DNA of 38,563 nt. It comes from an uncultured Eubacteriales bacterium. GTDB lineage: Bacteria > Bacillota > Clostridia > Oscillospirales > CAG-382. Below the pieces are notes generated by a model, which did no database searches, was not told the DNA's origin, and saw only the letters and a program-made list of their open reading frames with translations. The translations under genes were made by a program, and so were the position numbers. The DNA is taken from positions 1-38,563 of the forward strand of contig CAKSUT010000020.1 in the NCBI GenBank assembly GCA_934502885.1, in the 5' to 3' direction. Of this stretch, positions 6,989 to 14,104 are shown piece by piece (position 1 is the first letter of the stretch; the number at the start of each line of letters is the position of its first letter).

Positions 6989-9301
6989 TTAGACCACACC
7001 GAGCAGATGCGCCGCAAGATTTACCGCAATGCAAAGCGCCATTCCGCACACGGTCGGTATCACGGCGGCAAGTAGAGTGTACTTCATGCTTCCCGTCTCT
7101 TTCTTCACGGTGAGAAGAGTCGTCGAGCAGGGAAAGTGAAAGAGCGTGAAGAGAAGCACGCACACCGCAGTGACGCACGTCCAGCCGTTGGCGGCGAAAA
7201 GAGCCTTCATTTCGGCGTATGACGACAGCTCCGCGAGAGTTGACGTTCCGGTATACGCCATTATTGCAATGGGAAGAACAATCTCGTTTGCCGGGAAGCC
7301 GAGGATAAACGCAAGCAGAAGCACGCCGTCAAGCCCCATTATGCGGCCGAGCGGATCGAGAAATTCCGAGGTGATGTGCAGAAGACTGTCGCCGCCTACC
7401 GAAACATTCGCAAGAATCCATATGACAAGTCCGGCAGGAGCGGCAACGCACACGGCGCGTCCGAGGACAAAGAGCGTTCGGTCAAACACGGAGCGCGTCA
7501 GAATCTTCAGGAACTGCGGCTTGCGGTAGGGCGGAAGCTCAAGGGTAAACGACGACGGCACACCGCGAAGAAGCGTCCGCGAAAGAATATATGTGACGCC
7601 GAAGGTCACAGCGACTCCGAGAGCTATAAATGAGGTCATCACAAGTGCCGACACCGCCGACGCACCGACGCCGACTCCCACGGTAAAGAACATCGCCGTA
7701 ACCGCCGCAAGTGCCGGGAGTCTGCCGTTGCACGGGACGAACACATTTGTCAAAACCGCAAGCAGTCTCTCACGTGGAGAATCGATTATCCTGCACCCTG
7801 TAACTCCGACGGCGTTGCACCCGAAGCCCATACACATTGTTAGTCCCTGCTTTCCGCAGGCACGGCAGGCTCTGAACGGTCGGTCGAGGTTGTAGGCAAA
7901 ACGGGGAAGATAACCGACGTCCTCGAGAAGCGTGAACAGCGGAAAGAATATCGCCATCGGCGGAAGCATGACCGATACCACCCACGCAAGGACGTTGTAC
8001 ACGCCGCCTATGAGTATGTCGGTGACAATCGCCGGTGTACCGAGTGCGGTAAGCGCCGCAAGAAGCCTGTCTCCGACCGAGAAGAAAAACTCGGACAAAA
8101 GCTGCGAGGGGTAGTTTGCGCCGCTTATCGTCAGCCAGAAGATAAACGCAAAGAACAGCGCCATAACGGGAAACGCCGTAAATTTTCCCGTAAGTATGCG
8201 GTCGGCGGCTCGGTCACGTGCGGAGTAGCTTCCGCATGACGCTTCGTCGGATACGACAACGCCCTCGCAGAGTCTTTCGGCGTGCTTCACCACCGTTTCG
8301 GCGCATAGCTCCGAGAGCTTTTCGGGTGAGGTTACTCCGCCCTTTTCAAGGAGTGCTTCGGCGTCGTCGAGAGCGGCGGCAATCTCTTCGTTTTCGTAGA
8401 GTCCGAAGCCGAAAAAGCGGCACAGCTCACTTTCAAACGACGCATCCCTTTCCAAAAGCCTGAGCGAAAGCCACCGTGGATTTATCCGCAGTCCGCACAC
8501 ACGTGCCACGGTCGGAGTGAGAGCGGAGAGCGCTTCCTCGATAGGTCTACTGTATTCGACCGAAAGCGGCGCACGTTCTCCGAAATCTCTGTCGGCTTCT
8601 GCGGCGAGGGTCTCCGTGAGCGCCGAAAGCGTTCTTTTGTCACGTGCCGACGCTCCCACAACCGGTATTCCGAGTCTTTCCGAGAGCAGGTCAAGGTCGG
8701 GATGTATTCCCTTTCGCCGCGCCTCGTCCATGAGGTTGACGCAGCAGACGACGTTTCCCGTGACCTCTAATATCTGAAGCACCAGAATGAGGTTTCTTGA
8801 AAGACAGGTCGCGTCGCAGACCGTCACAACGGCGTCCGCGCCGCCGAAGCACAGAAAATTGCGCGCCACCTCCTCCTCGCTCGAGTGTGCGTTCAGCGAA
8901 TATGTTCCCGGTATGTCCTCTATTTCAAACGCACGGTCTCCGACCGCAAATCTGCCCCTCGCGCTCGCAACGGTCTTGCCGGTCCAGTTGCCGGTATGCT
9001 GTTTCATGCCGGTAAGCGCGTTGAAGACCGTGCTTTTCCCGACGTTGGGATTGCCGGCAAGGGCTATAAGCTTAGTACTTCTACACGGCACACTACGCCT
9101 CGCCTCCGCAAGGGCTATAAGCTTAGTACTTCTACACGGCACACTATCCTTTGCCTCCGCAAGGTCTATACAATTAGTCCTTTTGCACGATGCTGTCACG
9201 TCACAGTCGGTGCGGTGAGATTTTTTACATTTGTTTTCGCACGTACACGACGCACAGCCGCCGCAGGTCTTTTCGGCGCTGCGGATATCTTCGTTTTTCA
9301 C
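6989..9301 (-). CDS. feoB: Ferrous iron transporter FeoB with extended Cys-rich N-terminus
   Basis: FeoB imports Fe(II) across the membrane. Its cytosolic G domain shows G1 GNPNVGKST (residues 83-91), G2 Thr in GNWTGKT, G3 DIPGTYSL, G4 NLMD and G5 GASARDK, followed by a multi-helix membrane region with gate motifs. At 770 residues it is longer than usual because G1 normally lies near residue 10. The first 82 residues hold ten Cys, with CxxCxxCxC at 13-21. From residue 39 there are 17-residue units that repeat the strand before the P-loop (see 9035-9187). The start is GTG at 9301, overlapping the feoA stop by 4 nt. No Fur box is obvious upstream of feoA. Confidence 0.95.
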   Translation of the reverse strand: MKNEDIRSAEKTCGGCASCTCENKCKKSHRTDCDVTASCKRTNCIDLAEAKDSVPCRSTKLIALAEARRSVPCRSTKLIALAGNPNVGKSTVFNALTGMKQHTGNWTGKTVASARGRFAVGDRAFEIEDIPGTYSLNAHSSEEEVARNFLCFGGADAVVTVCDATCLSRNLILVLQILEVTGNVVCCVNLMDEARRKGIHPDLDLLSERLGIPVVGASARDKRTLSALTETLAAEADRDFGERAPLSVEYSRPIEEALSALTPTVARVCGLRINPRWLSLRLLERDASFESELCRFFGFGLYENEEIAAALDDAEALLEKGGVTSPEKLSELCAETVVKHAERLCEGVVVSDEASCGSYSARDRAADRILTGKFTAFPVMALFFAFIFWLTISGANYPSQLLSEFFFSVGDRLLAALTALGTPAIVTDILIGGVYNVLAWVVSVMLPPMAIFFPLFTLLEDVGYLPRFAYNLDRPFRACRACGKQGLTMCMGFGCNAVGVTGCRIIDSPRERLLAVLTNVFVPCNGRLPALAAVTAMFFTVGVGVGASAVSALVMTSFIALGVAVTFGVTYILSRTLLRGVPSSFTLELPPYRKPQFLKILTRSVFDRTLFVLGRAVCVAAPAGLVIWILANVSVGGDSLLHITSEFLDPLGRIMGLDGVLLLAFILGFPANEIVLPIAIMAYTGTSTLAELSSYAEMKALFAANGWTCVTAVCVLLFTLFHFPCSTTLLTVKKETGSMKYTLLAAVIPTVCGMALCIAVNLAAHLLGVV
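9035..9187 (-). repeat. Three 51-bp tandem units inside feoB
   Basis: On the protein the units are residues 39-55, 56-72 and 73-89, each beginning with Cys. The second and third share CRSTKLIALA without change. The first is diverged (CKRTNCIDLA). The third runs on into the P-loop GNPNVGK, so the real G-domain strand appears to have been copied forward in frame. The DNA period is exactly 51 bp. Confidence 0.85.
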
Positions 9302-9612
9302 GTGCCGTCACCTCCCGAGACATATATTCCGCAGCCGTCGGTTCGGCGTATCGCGATAACGGCATCGCGTATGAGGTACGCTCTCGGGTCGCCGAGAGGA
9401 CTTTCGCCCACGCACTCGACCTCGGTTCCCTTTATAAGTCCTATATCCATAAGCCGCTTTCTCATGGCGGCGTCCACGACAACGCTGTCGGAGACGTCCG
9501 GAGTCTCCGACCCTATTTTCTCGACATACGCCTTTTCTCCCGGCACTATGTCGGAAAGACACAACAGTTTCTTACCTTTCATTCTTGGTTTTCGCCGTTC
9601 CTTTCCGGGCAT
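9298..9612 (-). CDS. feoA: FeoA, SH3-like partner of FeoB
   Basis: FeoA is a small cytoplasmic SH3-fold protein needed for Fe(II) uptake by FeoB. The body from LCLSDIVPGEKAYVEKIG through MRKRLMDIGLIKGTEVEC to YLIRDAVIAIRR is characteristic. The start at 9612 gives 104 residues with a weak AGGG site; an internal Met at residue 11 would give a more typical length and is possible. The stop overlaps the feoB start (GTGA), indicating one operon. Confidence 0.9.
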   Translation of the reverse strand: MPGKERRKPRMKGKKLLCLSDIVPGEKAYVEKIGSETPDVSDSVVVDAAMRKRLMDIGLIKGTEVECVGESPLGDPRAYLIRDAVIAIRRTDGCGIYVSGGDGT

Positions 9613-9690
9613 AAATACTCTGCCCTACCGTTATTCTATTCGGCGGCGATGATTTTGTGATTTTACGAAAAAGTTTCGTGCCCGGATTTG

Positions 9691-9719
9691 TTGACTTTTC
9701 GGAGCGCCTGTGGTACAAT
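9691..9719 (+). promoter_or_regulatory. Promoter of the GH39 gene
   Basis: TTGACT (9691-9696) and TACAAT (9714-9719) are 17 bp apart, with an extended TGG before the -10. Confidence 0.85.
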
Positions 9720-9762
9720 CGATACAGCTGAAATGCAAAAACACACCGGAGGAAGCAATGTT

Positions 9763-11112
9763 ATGAAAATTACGGCTGACTTTAACAAAATCACAGGAAA
9801 AATAAAGCCCATGCACGGTGTCGGACAGCCGCCGTCGATATCGTGGAGTTACCTTTACAAGTATCTTAAGGACGCAGGCATTCCCTATTCCCGTCTGCAC
9901 GACGTGGGCGGCTGGATGGGTCAGGGACTTTTCGTCGATATCCCCAACCTTTTCCCGAACTTCGACGCCGACGAAACCGACCCCAAAAACTACGAATTTG
10001 CGTACACCGACCGCCTTTTGAAGCTTCTCAACGACAACGGAGTCGAGCCGTTTTTCCGTCTCGGAGTCACAATCGAAAACGAGCATATGCTCCGTCCGTT
10101 CCGCATTTTTCCGCCGAAGGACTACGGCAAGTGGGCGAGAATCTGCGAGCACGTTATACGTCACTACAACGAAGGCTGGGCAGACGGCTTCCGATACGGT
10201 ATAACCTATTGGGAAATCTGGAACGAGCCGGACGACTGCTATAAAGAAGAGACCTCCTCCATGTGGCGAGGCACACCCGAGGAATACTACAGACTTTACG
10301 ACGTCGCTTCAAAGCACCTGAAAGCGGTGTTCGGCGACAGCATCAAGGTCGGCGGTTACGCCTCCTGCGGCGGATTTGCGTTCCGTGACGACCCCGACGG
10401 TACGCTTTTCGCAGGCGGCAAGAAAGCGGAAAACTTCACTCAGTTCTTCCTCGAATTCATGCACGGCTTCTTCAAATACATAAAGGCGCACGGCTCGCCC
10501 ATCGACTTCTTCTCGTGGCACATCTACGTAAAACCCGACCTTACGGATTTCCCCGGAGCATTCCTCATTGCTGACTACATGAGAAAGATAATGAATATGT
10601 ACGGATACGACGACGTTCCGGACATACTCAACGAATGGAACTGTGCGGCGTCCGTCGAAGAACGTCCGAGTGCGTATGCGGCGGCGGCAAGCCTTGCTTT
10701 CATGCTCGGTATGCAGAAGAGAAGTCCTTCGGTACTCTGCTACTACGACGCGCGAATCGGTGCGAGCGTTTACGGCGGAATGTTCAACCCCGACACTCAC
10801 ACCCCCTACAAGACCTACTACTCCTTCGTTTCGTTCAACAGCCTGTACAAGCTCGAAAACGAGATTGAAACCTCCTCCGACGACGAAAACCTCTATGTAG
10901 GCGGTGCGGCAAAGGACGGAAAAAAGGTTCTCGTTTTCGCAAACATGACAGACAAGCCGCAGACCGTCGAATTTGACGTAAAGGGAGCCGACCTTTCGGA
11001 CGCCGAGGTCGTTGTCACCGACAGCGAATATATGCACACCCTCGTCGGCGGCACAATCGAAAACGGCAAGCTCACCGTAAAGCCGTATGCGTCGGTTGAA
11101 ATACGAATGTGA
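9763..11112 (+). CDS. Glycoside hydrolase family 39 (beta-xylosidase-like)
   Basis: This 449-residue protein fits GH39, retaining enzymes that include beta-xylosidases and alpha-L-iduronidases. The acid/base is E155 in WEIWNEPDD and the nucleophile is E291 in DILNEWN. The barrel ends near residue 380, and the remaining ~70 residues (VLVFANMTDKPQTVEF) form a beta-sandwich as in known GH39 enzymes. ATG at 9763 follows GGAGGAAG; an upstream ATG at 9758 meets a stop at once. No signal peptide is seen, so it is probably cytoplasmic. It stands alone between its own promoter and terminator. Confidence 0.88.
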   Translation: MKITADFNKITGKIKPMHGVGQPPSISWSYLYKYLKDAGIPYSRLHDVGGWMGQGLFVDIPNLFPNFDADETDPKNYEFAYTDRLLKLLNDNGVEPFFRLGVTIENEHMLRPFRIFPPKDYGKWARICEHVIRHYNEGWADGFRYGITYWEIWNEPDDCYKEETSSMWRGTPEEYYRLYDVASKHLKAVFGDSIKVGGYASCGGFAFRDDPDGTLFAGGKKAENFTQFFLEFMHGFFKYIKAHGSPIDFFSWHIYVKPDLTDFPGAFLIADYMRKIMNMYGYDDVPDILNEWNCAASVEERPSAYAAAASLAFMLGMQKRSPSVLCYYDARIGASVYGGMFNPDTHTPYKTYYSFVSFNSLYKLENEIETSSDDENLYVGGAAKDGKKVLVFANMTDKPQTVEFDVKGADLSDAEVVVTDSEYMHTLVGGTIENGKLTVKPYASVEIRM

Positions 11113-11146
11113 GGTCGAACAAGATAGACCAATCGCAATATAAAAA

Positions 11147-11183
11147 CTCCGCTCTTTCGCATATGATTGAGCGGAGATTTTTC
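11147..11183 (+). terminator. Terminator of the GH39 gene
   Basis: CTCCGCTC (11147-11154) pairs with GAGCGGAG (11169-11176), then ATTTTTC. A second short hairpin, CCGCAC/GTGCGG (11198-11203/11216-11221), follows. The remaining bases to 11422 show no gene. Confidence 0.85.
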
Positions 11184-11422
11184 ACGCAAAAAAACATCCG
11201 CACAGCGATAAAACCGTGCGGCGTTGATTATGCAGTCTAATTCAGCAGACCTTATTCTTTTGTCTCGTCGAAAATTGCGGGGTCGATTTTCCGCACACCG
11301 TTTCAAAAGCATTCCGGTATGCCGTCACCGTATATTTTACCTTAAAACAAATGAAAAGTCCGCAACCAAAAGAAACCCTGTATCGCTTTTTCTGTGATTA
11401 AACGGTAAATTTATATTCTGAC

Positions 11423-11447
11423 AAAAAAAGAACGGCTCATGCCGCTC
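11423..11447 (-). terminator. Terminator of the ribbon-helix-helix gene
   Basis: On the minus strand GAGCGGC, a 4-nt loop ATGA and GCCGTTC form a 7-bp stem followed by seven T. Confidence 0.85.
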
Positions 11448-11477
11448 TCCGAAGCCCATGTCCTCCCGGCTTTATGT

Positions 11478-11696
11478 TCATTCTCCGTCCTTGTGCCGTT
11501 CGCCGCCATCCGTGTTCTCCGCACTTTCCGCCGAGTCGAGGTTTTCGAGCGCAACACGCACCGCCTCTACCACAAACGCAGTAAATGTGCAGTCTTTTCC
11601 CACAATCGCTTTCTCGACTGCCTCAATCACGTCGTTCGGAAAACGTATGCTCTTGTTTGTCGTCGGCGGTATCGACGGTATTTTAAACTTTCTCAC
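11478..11696 (-). CDS. Small ribbon-helix-helix protein
   Basis: This 72-residue protein has the segment KSIRFPNDVIEAVEKAIVGKDCTFTAFVVEAVRVALENL, which reads as a DNA-contacting beta strand and two helices of the Arc/MetJ ribbon-helix-helix fold. The C-terminal 20 residues are acidic and probably disordered. GTG at 11696 is supported by AAAGGTGA at the right distance; an upstream ATG is out of frame. It has its own terminator and is divergent from a SLOG-domain gene, with inverted repeats between them. It could be an autorepressor, or the antitoxin-like half of a pair, but that is inference. Confidence 0.7.
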   Translation of the reverse strand: MRKFKIPSIPPTTNKSIRFPNDVIEAVEKAIVGKDCTFTAFVVEAVRVALENLDSAESAENTDGGERHKDGE

Positions 11697-11714
11697 TGAG
11701 CATCACCTTTGCAT

Positions 11715-11747
11715 TACAATTATATATACTATTGTATGCATAATTGT
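11715..11747. promoter_or_regulatory. Candidate operator between the RHH and SLOG genes
   Basis: ACAATTAT (11716-11723) is inverted as ATAATTGT (11740-11747), and TACAAT (11715-11720) is inverted as ATTGTA (11731-11736). These overlapping dyads lie 19 bp upstream of the RHH start codon, a natural place for self-repression. Confidence 0.45.
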
Positions 11748-11792
11748 TTACATTATCTGCAATACATTTGCGTTTCAATAATTTACAGATTG

Positions 11793-11801
11793 TGGTACAA
11801 T
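11793..11801 (+). promoter_or_regulatory. Extended -10 promoter of the SLOG gene
   Basis: TGG-TACAAT matches an extended -10. The -35 (TTTCAA, 17 bp upstream) is weak. Confidence 0.55.
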
Positions 11802-11832
11802 GTGTCATCATACAAAAAGGAAAGGTAAAGCA

Positions 11833-12279
11833 ATGAAAACAGCAATAATAGGTTCGCGCGCAATAACGGACGTCAATCTCGAATACTACATCCCCAAGGA
11901 AACCGACGAAATAATCTCCGGAGGCGCTGTCGGAGTTGACACGCTTGCAAGGGAGTACGCCAAGCTTCACGGTCTGCGGCTGACGGAATTTCTGCCGGAA
12001 TACGAGCGATACGGCAGAGCCGCTCCCCTTGTGCGCAACGACGGAATCATAAAGGCGGCAGATATCATTCTCGCTTTTTGGGACGGAAAATCACACGGGA
12101 CAAAATACGTTATCGACAAGTGCCGCAGGCTCGGTGTAAAGGTCAAAATTATCGTCCGGTGCGAGGGCGGCGACGCTTTCTGCGAGACCGAATACCTGCC
12201 GTTTACGCAAGCAAAATACCGCAAAATATGCGAGAATCCGCCGTCCGAAAAAGGCGCGAAGAAAAATAAAAGAGCCTGA
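11833..12279 (+). CDS. SLOG-domain protein (DUF2493-like)
   Basis: This 148-residue protein is a Rossmann-like SLOG domain: G7-S-R near the N-terminus, SGGAVGVDTLAREYA in the middle and PLVRNDGIIKAADIILAFWDG. SLOG proteins bind nucleotides or nucleotide-derived ligands and occur in DprA, LOG enzymes and several defence systems; small single-domain versions like this have no assigned role. ATG at 11833 follows AAGGAAAGG. It is divergent from the ribbon-helix-helix gene, and the pair behaves as a small self-contained module. A bidirectional terminator separates it from the ECF gene. Confidence 0.8.
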   Translation: MKTAIIGSRAITDVNLEYYIPKETDEIISGGAVGVDTLAREYAKLHGLRLTEFLPEYERYGRAAPLVRNDGIIKAADIILAFWDGKSHGTKYVIDKCRRLGVKVKIIVRCEGGDAFCETEYLPFTQAKYRKICENPPSEKGAKKNKRA

Positions 12280-12302
12280 CCGCAGAGTCAGACTCTTTTT
12301 TC
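12271..12302. terminator. Bidirectional terminator, SLOG and ECF genes
   Basis: AGAGCCTGAC pairs with GTCAGACTCT (one mismatch) and is followed by TTTTTT on the plus strand and by TTTATTTTTC on the minus strand. The stem includes the SLOG stop codon. Confidence 0.85.
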
Positions 12303-12315
12303 GTTTTGCGCAAGC

Positions 12316-12834
12316 TCACTTCACATACTTATCGTAGAGCTTATGCACGCCGCACCTCCAGCAGAGGATCATACCGGAAACCGCGCCGACCGCCGCCTGC
12401 AATATCTGAAAGGGGAGCTTGAGAAGCGCATATTCGGGTGTGCTGTAGATAAAAGCTCTGCCGATTGAGTAGCCGACGACCATTATGACCGCGCCCACCG
12501 TCACGCCTATTGCGGACGCCGCAACCGGGCGATTTTTCATTACCTTATGCGAGAAGAGCGAAATCACAACCGCCTGCAGTCCGTGGGTTACGAGAGACAC
12601 GAACATCGGCGTGGGATAAAAGAAGAAGTCGCCGAGAAACGCTCCGACTCCGCCGACCGTGAACGCCGCAAACGGGTCGAGAAGTATCGCCGCAAGGCAG
12701 ATTACTATGTCGTTCATGTAAAGGTGTCCGCCGGGAACGGGAACGCCGAAGGAGCTCATTGCGACGTTGAGTGCCGTGAACATGGCGGTTATGCAGATTC
12801 TGAGCGTCATTTTTCTCATGTTTTTTTCTTTCAT
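12316..12834 (-). CDS. ECF transporter substrate-binding (S) component, possibly for vitamin B6
   Basis: This 172-residue integral membrane protein has about six hydrophobic helices and the S-component pattern GGHLYMNDIVICLAAILLDPF and GGVGAFLGDFF. S-components capture a vitamin and use a shared energizing module (EcfA, EcfA', EcfT), which is not in the window, so it is a group II system. ATG at 12834 lies 9 nt after AAGGGGG; longer starts upstream lack such spacing. It is divergent from a MocR-type PLP-binding regulator. MocR regulators of the PdxR type control vitamin B6 synthesis or uptake, so a pyridoxine-type substrate (PdxU-like) is plausible. Family is sure; substrate is inference. Confidence 0.85.
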   Translation of the reverse strand: MKEKNMRKMTLRICITAMFTALNVAMSSFGVPVPGGHLYMNDIVICLAAILLDPFAAFTVGGVGAFLGDFFFYPTPMFVSLVTHGLQAVVISLFSHKVMKNRPVAASAIGVTVGAVIMVVGYSIGRAFIYSTPEYALLKLPFQILQAAVGAVSGMILCWRCGVHKLYDKYVK

Positions 12835-12946
12835 TTGCATTTTCCCCCTTGAATTTACTGTGAAGTAAGTATATAATATTCTCTGCACATATTAAATAGA
12901 CAGAAGCAAAGAAAATTATATAGCCAGATGAAAGGCGGTGCAATCG

Positions 12947-14050
12947 GTGAAATACATTGCAGACAAAGCAAAACGTCCCGTCTACCTACAGCTATACAGG
13001 CAGATACGGGACGACATAATAGGCGGCGCATACGCTTACGGCGCAAAGCTTCCGTCGCGGCGCACGCTTGCCGAGGAGGTCGGCGTGAGTACCGTCACGG
13101 TCGAACACGCCTACGCACTTCTCTGCGACGAGGGGTACGCGGAGGCGCACGAAAGAAGCGGTTTCCGCGTGATTTTCAGGCAGAGCGACGGGTTTGTGTC
13201 CCCGGGCGAAACGCGCGCCGAGCTTTCGCAGAGACCGCAAAAGTCCGTAAAGCCCTCTCCCTACCCCGTTTTTCCGGTCTCGGTTCTCAGCAGAACCATG
13301 CGGCGCGTGCTTTCGGACAGGTACGACGTAATTCTCGAAAAGCCGCCGAATGCCGGCTGCCCGGAGTTTCGCGGCGCGATAAAGCAATACCTCGCGAGAA
13401 ACAGGGGAATATCGGTCGATACGGAGCAGATAATCGTGGGTTCGGGAGCGGAATACCTTTACGGACTCATAGTCATGCTTCTCGGCAAGGACAGAACCTA
13501 CGCGATTGAAACGCCGTCGTATGAAAAAATCGAGAAGATATACGCGGCGGCAGGCGTGAGGTACGAGAAGCTTCCGCTCACGGACGACGGCATCGACAGC
13601 ACCGCGCTCTTTTCGTCGGACGCGGATATACTTCACGTAACGCCGTACATGAGCTTCCCGAGCGGAATCACTGCGTCCGCCTCGAAGCGGCACGAGTACA
13701 TACGATGGGCGGACAGTGCCGACAGATTCATAATAGAGTCGGACTACGGTTCGGAATTTGCCGTTACCGCGCGTCAGACCGAAACGCTCTTTGCCCTCTC
13801 GGAGGGCGGCAACGTGATATACCTCAACACCTTTTCAAAGACAATATCGTCCTCTATGCGTGTCGGCTACATGGTTCTGCCGAAGAAGCTCACCGCTCTC
13901 TTTTACGAAAAACTCGGCTTCTATTCCTGCACCGTCCCCACCTTCGAGCAGTACGTCCTTGCAGAGCTTATCTCGGGCGGCGACTTCGAGAGACATATAA
14001 ATAGGGTGAGGCGCGCCATACGCAAAAGCGAACAGGAAAAGGACGGATAA
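12947..14050 (+). CDS. MocR-family (GntR HTH plus aminotransferase-like) regulator, C-terminally shortened
   Basis: An N-terminal GntR winged helix (about 1-75: RPVYLQLYRQIRDDII, KLPSRRTLAEEVGVS) is fused to a type I aminotransferase-like domain. The PLP lysine is K298 in NTFSKTISSSMRVGY, with the ESDYGSEF strand before it. Members are usually about 460-480 residues. This one is 367 and stops about 69 residues past the lysine, so roughly 100 residues of the small C-terminal subdomain are missing. The ending KSEQEKDG then meets a proper terminator. GTG at 12947 is preferred over GTG at 12938 because AAAGGCGG then has usable spacing. The target is probably the divergent ECF gene. Whether it still binds PLP is open. 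Confidence 0.85.
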   Translation: MKYIADKAKRPVYLQLYRQIRDDIIGGAYAYGAKLPSRRTLAEEVGVSTVTVEHAYALLCDEGYAEAHERSGFRVIFRQSDGFVSPGETRAELSQRPQKSVKPSPYPVFPVSVLSRTMRRVLSDRYDVILEKPPNAGCPEFRGAIKQYLARNRGISVDTEQIIVGSGAEYLYGLIVMLLGKDRTYAIETPSYEKIEKIYAAAGVRYEKLPLTDDGIDSTALFSSDADILHVTPYMSFPSGITASASKRHEYIRWADSADRFIIESDYGSEFAVTARQTETLFALSEGGNVIYLNTFSKTISSSMRVGYMVLPKKLTALFYEKLGFYSCTVPTFEQYVLAELISGGDFERHINRVRRAIRKSEQEKDG

Positions 14051-14063
14051 CCCCGCAGCACAA

Positions 14064-14104
14064 AACCCACCGCAAAGAGACCCCTGCGGTGGGTTGTTTT
14101 TATA
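14064..14104. terminator. Bidirectional terminator, MocR and XRE-type genes
   Basis: AACCCACCGCA (14064-14074) pairs perfectly with TGCGGTGGGTT (14085-14095), followed by GTTTTTATA on the plus strand and TTTTG on the minus strand. Confidence 0.9.

Noticed and set aside
9613..9690. Fur box upstream of feoA
   Set aside because: No GATAATGATAATCATTATC-like dyad can be seen in the 78 bp examined.
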